Origin: Prevotella sp.
GTDB lineage: Bacteria; Bacteroidota; Bacteroidia; Bacteroidales; Bacteroidaceae
Direction: 5' to 3'
Length of the DNA: 64,000 nt
Assembly: GCA_017469955.1 (NCBI GenBank)
Contig: JAFUFJ010000004.1
Span: forward strand, 1-64,000
Part shown: piece by piece, positions 61,908-64,000 of the stretch
Position numbering within the stretch: position 1 is the first letter of the stretch
Layout: every line of letters starts with the position of its first letter
Position numbers and translations under genes: made by a program
The notes under the pieces: model-generated
Database searches by the model: none
Seen by the model: only the letters and a program-made list of their open reading frames with translations
Told to the model about the DNA's origin: nothing

Positions 61908-63257
61908 TTACTTGCCGAAACGCCAGCCAAGGTGCACCTGCATGCAGTCGGCTTTTGAGAAATTATGGGCTTTCACGTTGTATCCAACGAACAGACGGTC
62001 GTGGGTTGCGGGCAAGTTATAGCGCAGTCCGATGGTTTGATAGAACCGGCTCTCGTCGATGTCGGCAATGTATCCCATGCGTCTGTATAGGTAAATGCCG
62101 GCACTGACAGGCACAGAAAAGTGGCGGAAGAACACCTCATGTCGGGCACCAATGCCAACAACATGGGGTGAGTATCGGTAGCCTTCATGCCCGCCTTCGC
62201 GGTCGAACTGGCCGATTCTGTAGGCATAATGGGCGTAGGCGTAGCCCACTTCCAGCCCGCTGGCATGCAGCAAATGGTAGCGAACCATCGGTGCAATGCT
62301 CACGAAGGGTGACGCATAGAGGGGAGTCTTGTTGCTGTGGAACGCCTTGAAATGGTCGAGCAAGGTCTTGAACCCGCTCCCTCCAGCCACTTCGAGGTAA
62401 GCCTTCCTCCCCTCAAAGGGCTGTCTGGCGCCCGTCGCGGAGGCCTCTTGACAGACAGCTTGCAGGTCATATTGCAGGCCGACAGTAGGCCCTATCGTGT
62501 TGATGCCAAGGTTAGGACGGTCGAGAGTGCCGTTGCTGTAGTGCTTGAAGTCGGCTCCAAGTGAGACGCTCCACTGAGGGTTCAGCCGGTAACGGACCAC
62601 TACTCCCGCCCCGAAGAAAATCGAAAGACGGGCGCCTATCTGCTCGTTGTCGATGTTGTCGCGCTCGTCAAAGGGGTCGGTGCAATAGGAAACTCCGTTC
62701 TGAAGGTCAACTCCCACGGCCAGATTCCCCCGCCTGAAGAAGTCGTATTGCATGCCTCCGTAGAGGGTTATCAGCCTTCCGATGCGCGAATCGTAGGGAG
62801 TTGAAGGGCGCGAGAGGTGCACATGAGTGAAATCGGCCACACTGATGCCGGCCTGAAGCATTGGATAGCCCATCGCCCTGTCATAGGGATTGCCGGCAGC
62901 AGGCATTGGCTTCCACAGCAGACGGGCATCGAAACAACTCGTTCCATAGCTGTGAAGAATCTCTTTGTTATAGGGACCTTTGGGGATGAGATAGCTCACA
63001 TTTGCCGTAGCTTCGACCGAAAAGACACCCTTCGATGCCTCTTTTTCGCCCCAGACTTCCATGCCTTCACCGGCATCACCGGCAGCTTCCGAATGGAGAA
63101 GCCATCGGATTGAGTCGGGCTCAGACGCCTTTCCTGCCACACACGAAAGCCACGTCAGCAGCAGAACCAGTGCTGTCGTACGGCAGACACAGCGCCACTC
63201 TCCCTCAGAAGAAACGATGTGTGCCGGCCAGAAGAAGAAGCTTTCGTTGTTTGACAT
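61908..63257 (-). CDS. PagL/acyloxyacyl hydrolase-like outer-membrane barrel
   Basis: Encodes 449 aa. A hydrophobic segment near residues 25-45 (TTALVLLLTWLSCVAGKA) suggests a signal peptide behind a long, odd N-terminal extension; a later start is possible. The region SVSLGADFKHYSNGTLDRPNLGINTIGP matches the PagL lipid A 3-O-deacylase motif (His-x-Ser-Asn). The repeated beta pattern fits a barrel, and the sequence after residue 270 resembles a second set of strands. Lipid A remodelling is likely but not certain, because length exceeds the usual PagL. Confidence 0.65.
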   Translation of the reverse strand: MSNNESFFFWPAHIVSSEGEWRCVCRTTALVLLLTWLSCVAGKASEPDSIRWLLHSEAAGDAGEGMEVWGEKEASKGVFSVEATANVSYLIPKGPYNKEILHSYGTSCFDARLLWKPMPAAGNPYDRAMGYPMLQAGISVADFTHVHLSRPSTPYDSRIGRLITLYGGMQYDFFRRGNLAVGVDLQNGVSYCTDPFDERDNIDNEQIGARLSIFFGAGVVVRYRLNPQWSVSLGADFKHYSNGTLDRPNLGINTIGPTVGLQYDLQAVCQEASATGARQPFEGRKAYLEVAGGSGFKTLLDHFKAFHSNKTPLYASPFVSIAPMVRYHLLHASGLEVGYAYAHYAYRIGQFDREGGHEGYRYSPHVVGIGARHEVFFRHFSVPVSAGIYLYRRMGYIADIDESRFYQTIGLRYNLPATHDRLFVGYNVKAHNFSKADCMQVHLGWRFGK

Positions 63258-63316
63258 AGCCGTCTTTTAAATCTTACAATGTCGTCTTTTGTATTTGACA
63301 TGGTCGCCTTTAAGAA

Positions 63317-63357
63317 AATAACTGCCGATGGAGCCTGGCGCTCCACCAGCAGTTATT
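63317..63357 (-). terminator. terminator of the M16 peptidase gene
   Basis: AATAACTGC (63317-63325) pairs with GCAGTTATT (63349-63357), with an inner TGGAGC/GCTCCA stem, followed by T-rich sequence on the minus strand. Confidence 0.75.
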
Positions 63358-63401
63358 GCGAGTCTTTCTCCCTGATGTGGGGTCCAGACCAAAGGTTTTT
63401 C

Positions 63402-64000
63402 TTATTCTTCTGTCTCCTCAGGCAGCATGATGACGGTCACCTTGTTGCCAGAATTGAGGAACTCCTTCATGAATTTCTCGATGTCGGCAGGCGTCGTCTC
63501 AGAGACAATCTTCTTATAGTCGGTGTGAGAGTCGATGCCATACTTCTGGAAACGATGGATGATGCCGTTCCAGTACTGGTTGGTCTTGGCACGGTCGTCA
63601 GCCTGCTTGAGCATCACTTCCTTCACCTTTTGCAGCATTTCAGCATCGCAAGCCTCGGCCAAAGCGGGCACCTCGGCATTCATAATATCGATAGCTTCCT
63701 GCTTCTTCTCGGGCTTCATCGGGCAGTATGCCAGCAACACCACTTGATGGAAATCGTCGTCAATGCTGGCCGATCCCTGTGCGCCACATGTGTATGCTGC
63801 GCTGGCTTCCTCACGAATCTTCTTCAGATAAACCATTGAAAGCACCTGTCCGGCTATGTCTGCACAGATTGAATTCTCAAGCGTGTAGGGCATATCGTTA
63901 TTGTGCCAAATCATGTAGGCATTGGCTTTAGGCGTTTCCATCTTACGGGTGAAGATGTTGTCTACTTGTCCTTCAACCATGTTTGTGACACGTTTGCTGT
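63402..64000 (-). CDS. M16-family peptidase, C-terminal part (gene runs off the window)
   Basis: At least 199 residues are visible; the frame is open through the end of the window, so the gene is cut by the edge, not truncated in nature. The part seen (AYMIWHNNDMPYTLENSICADIAGQVLSMVYLKKIREEASAAYTCGAQGSAS) matches the C-terminal, non-catalytic M16 domain with the Arg/Tyr that helps position substrate. The zinc motif HxxEH would lie beyond the edge. It is probably a large pitrilysin-like protease of the periplasm. Confidence 0.8.
   Translation of the reverse strand, partial: SKRVTNMVEGQVDNIFTRKMETPKANAYMIWHNNDMPYTLENSICADIAGQVLSMVYLKKIREEASAAYTCGAQGSASIDDDFHQVVLLAYCPMKPEKKQEAIDIMNAEVPALAEACDAEMLQKVKEVMLKQADDRAKTNQYWNGIIHRFQKYGIDSHTDYKKIVSETTPADIEKFMKEFLNSGNKVTVIMLPEETEE

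Noticed and set aside
1-64000. tRNA or rRNA genes
   Set aside because: No T-loop GGTTCGA-type motif in a cloverleaf context, and no conserved rRNA segments were seen.

Overview
The window comes from a Bacteroidales genome, most likely Prevotella or a close relative. The evidence is: promoters of the TTTG / TAnnTTTG type; a SusC/SusD pair; several secreted proteins ending in type IX secretion-like tails (GIYI-NG-K-VVVK or SGAYILRIG forms); and the DUF6089-uppS-bamA-skp cluster typical of the phylum. I see no rRNA, tRNA, insertion sequence, prophage or CRISPR array.

Layout. 1-6350: two minus-strand pairs, each a large secreted protein (M6 metalloprotease, BspA-like leucine-rich repeat protein) followed by a small acidic peptide gene. 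7099-20116: a polysaccharide-utilisation-like locus (susC, susD, a GH43-fold lipoprotein, a VCBS-repeat protein, a SprB-like protein, an Asp-box propeller protein and an alpha-barrel secreted protein) with no regulator beside it. 20409-25777: xerD, divergent from aroQ, an O-methyltransferase, a secreted GH18-like protein, rbfA and a LolC/E-type permease. 25829-31660: a 43-codon candidate ORF, an M15 peptidase with a zinc-ribbon protein, upp, pckA, a candidate small RNA and a DUF6242-like lipoprotein. 31676-38724: envelope biogenesis (DUF6089, uppS, bamA, three skp/ompH paralogues, murI). 39036-46581: an outer-membrane receptor, a PafA-like phosphatase and carB. 47354-49932: a third peptide/secreted-protein pair, here with the peptide first. 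50350-54678: a tandem GH43 enzyme, two hypotheticals and a DUF1080-PHP fusion. 55215-61556: metG, then a lacI-comF-recX-prmC minus-strand cluster divergent from ribD. 61908-64000: a PagL-like barrel and the 3' part of an M16 peptidase.

Two things stand out. First, eleven intergenic loci carry a modular repeat that I do not recognise from any named family. It consists of 19-bp imperfect palindromes separated by exactly 3 bp (22-bp period). Most copies have five modules (107 bp). Each half-module uses one of a small set of 5-mers around a 3-bp centre, and the whole array is roughly dyad-symmetric. None lies inside a recognised gene, except that one array's degraded tail may reach the end of xerD. 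Second, three short acidic peptides (65-73 aa, N-terminal Y-[IT]-x-P, C-terminal W-[E]-D) each sit next to a large secreted protein. The three large proteins share a related C-terminal region of about 240 residues, so this may be a paired peptide/cargo system.

Assignments rest on reading motifs and gene order. No database search was run.
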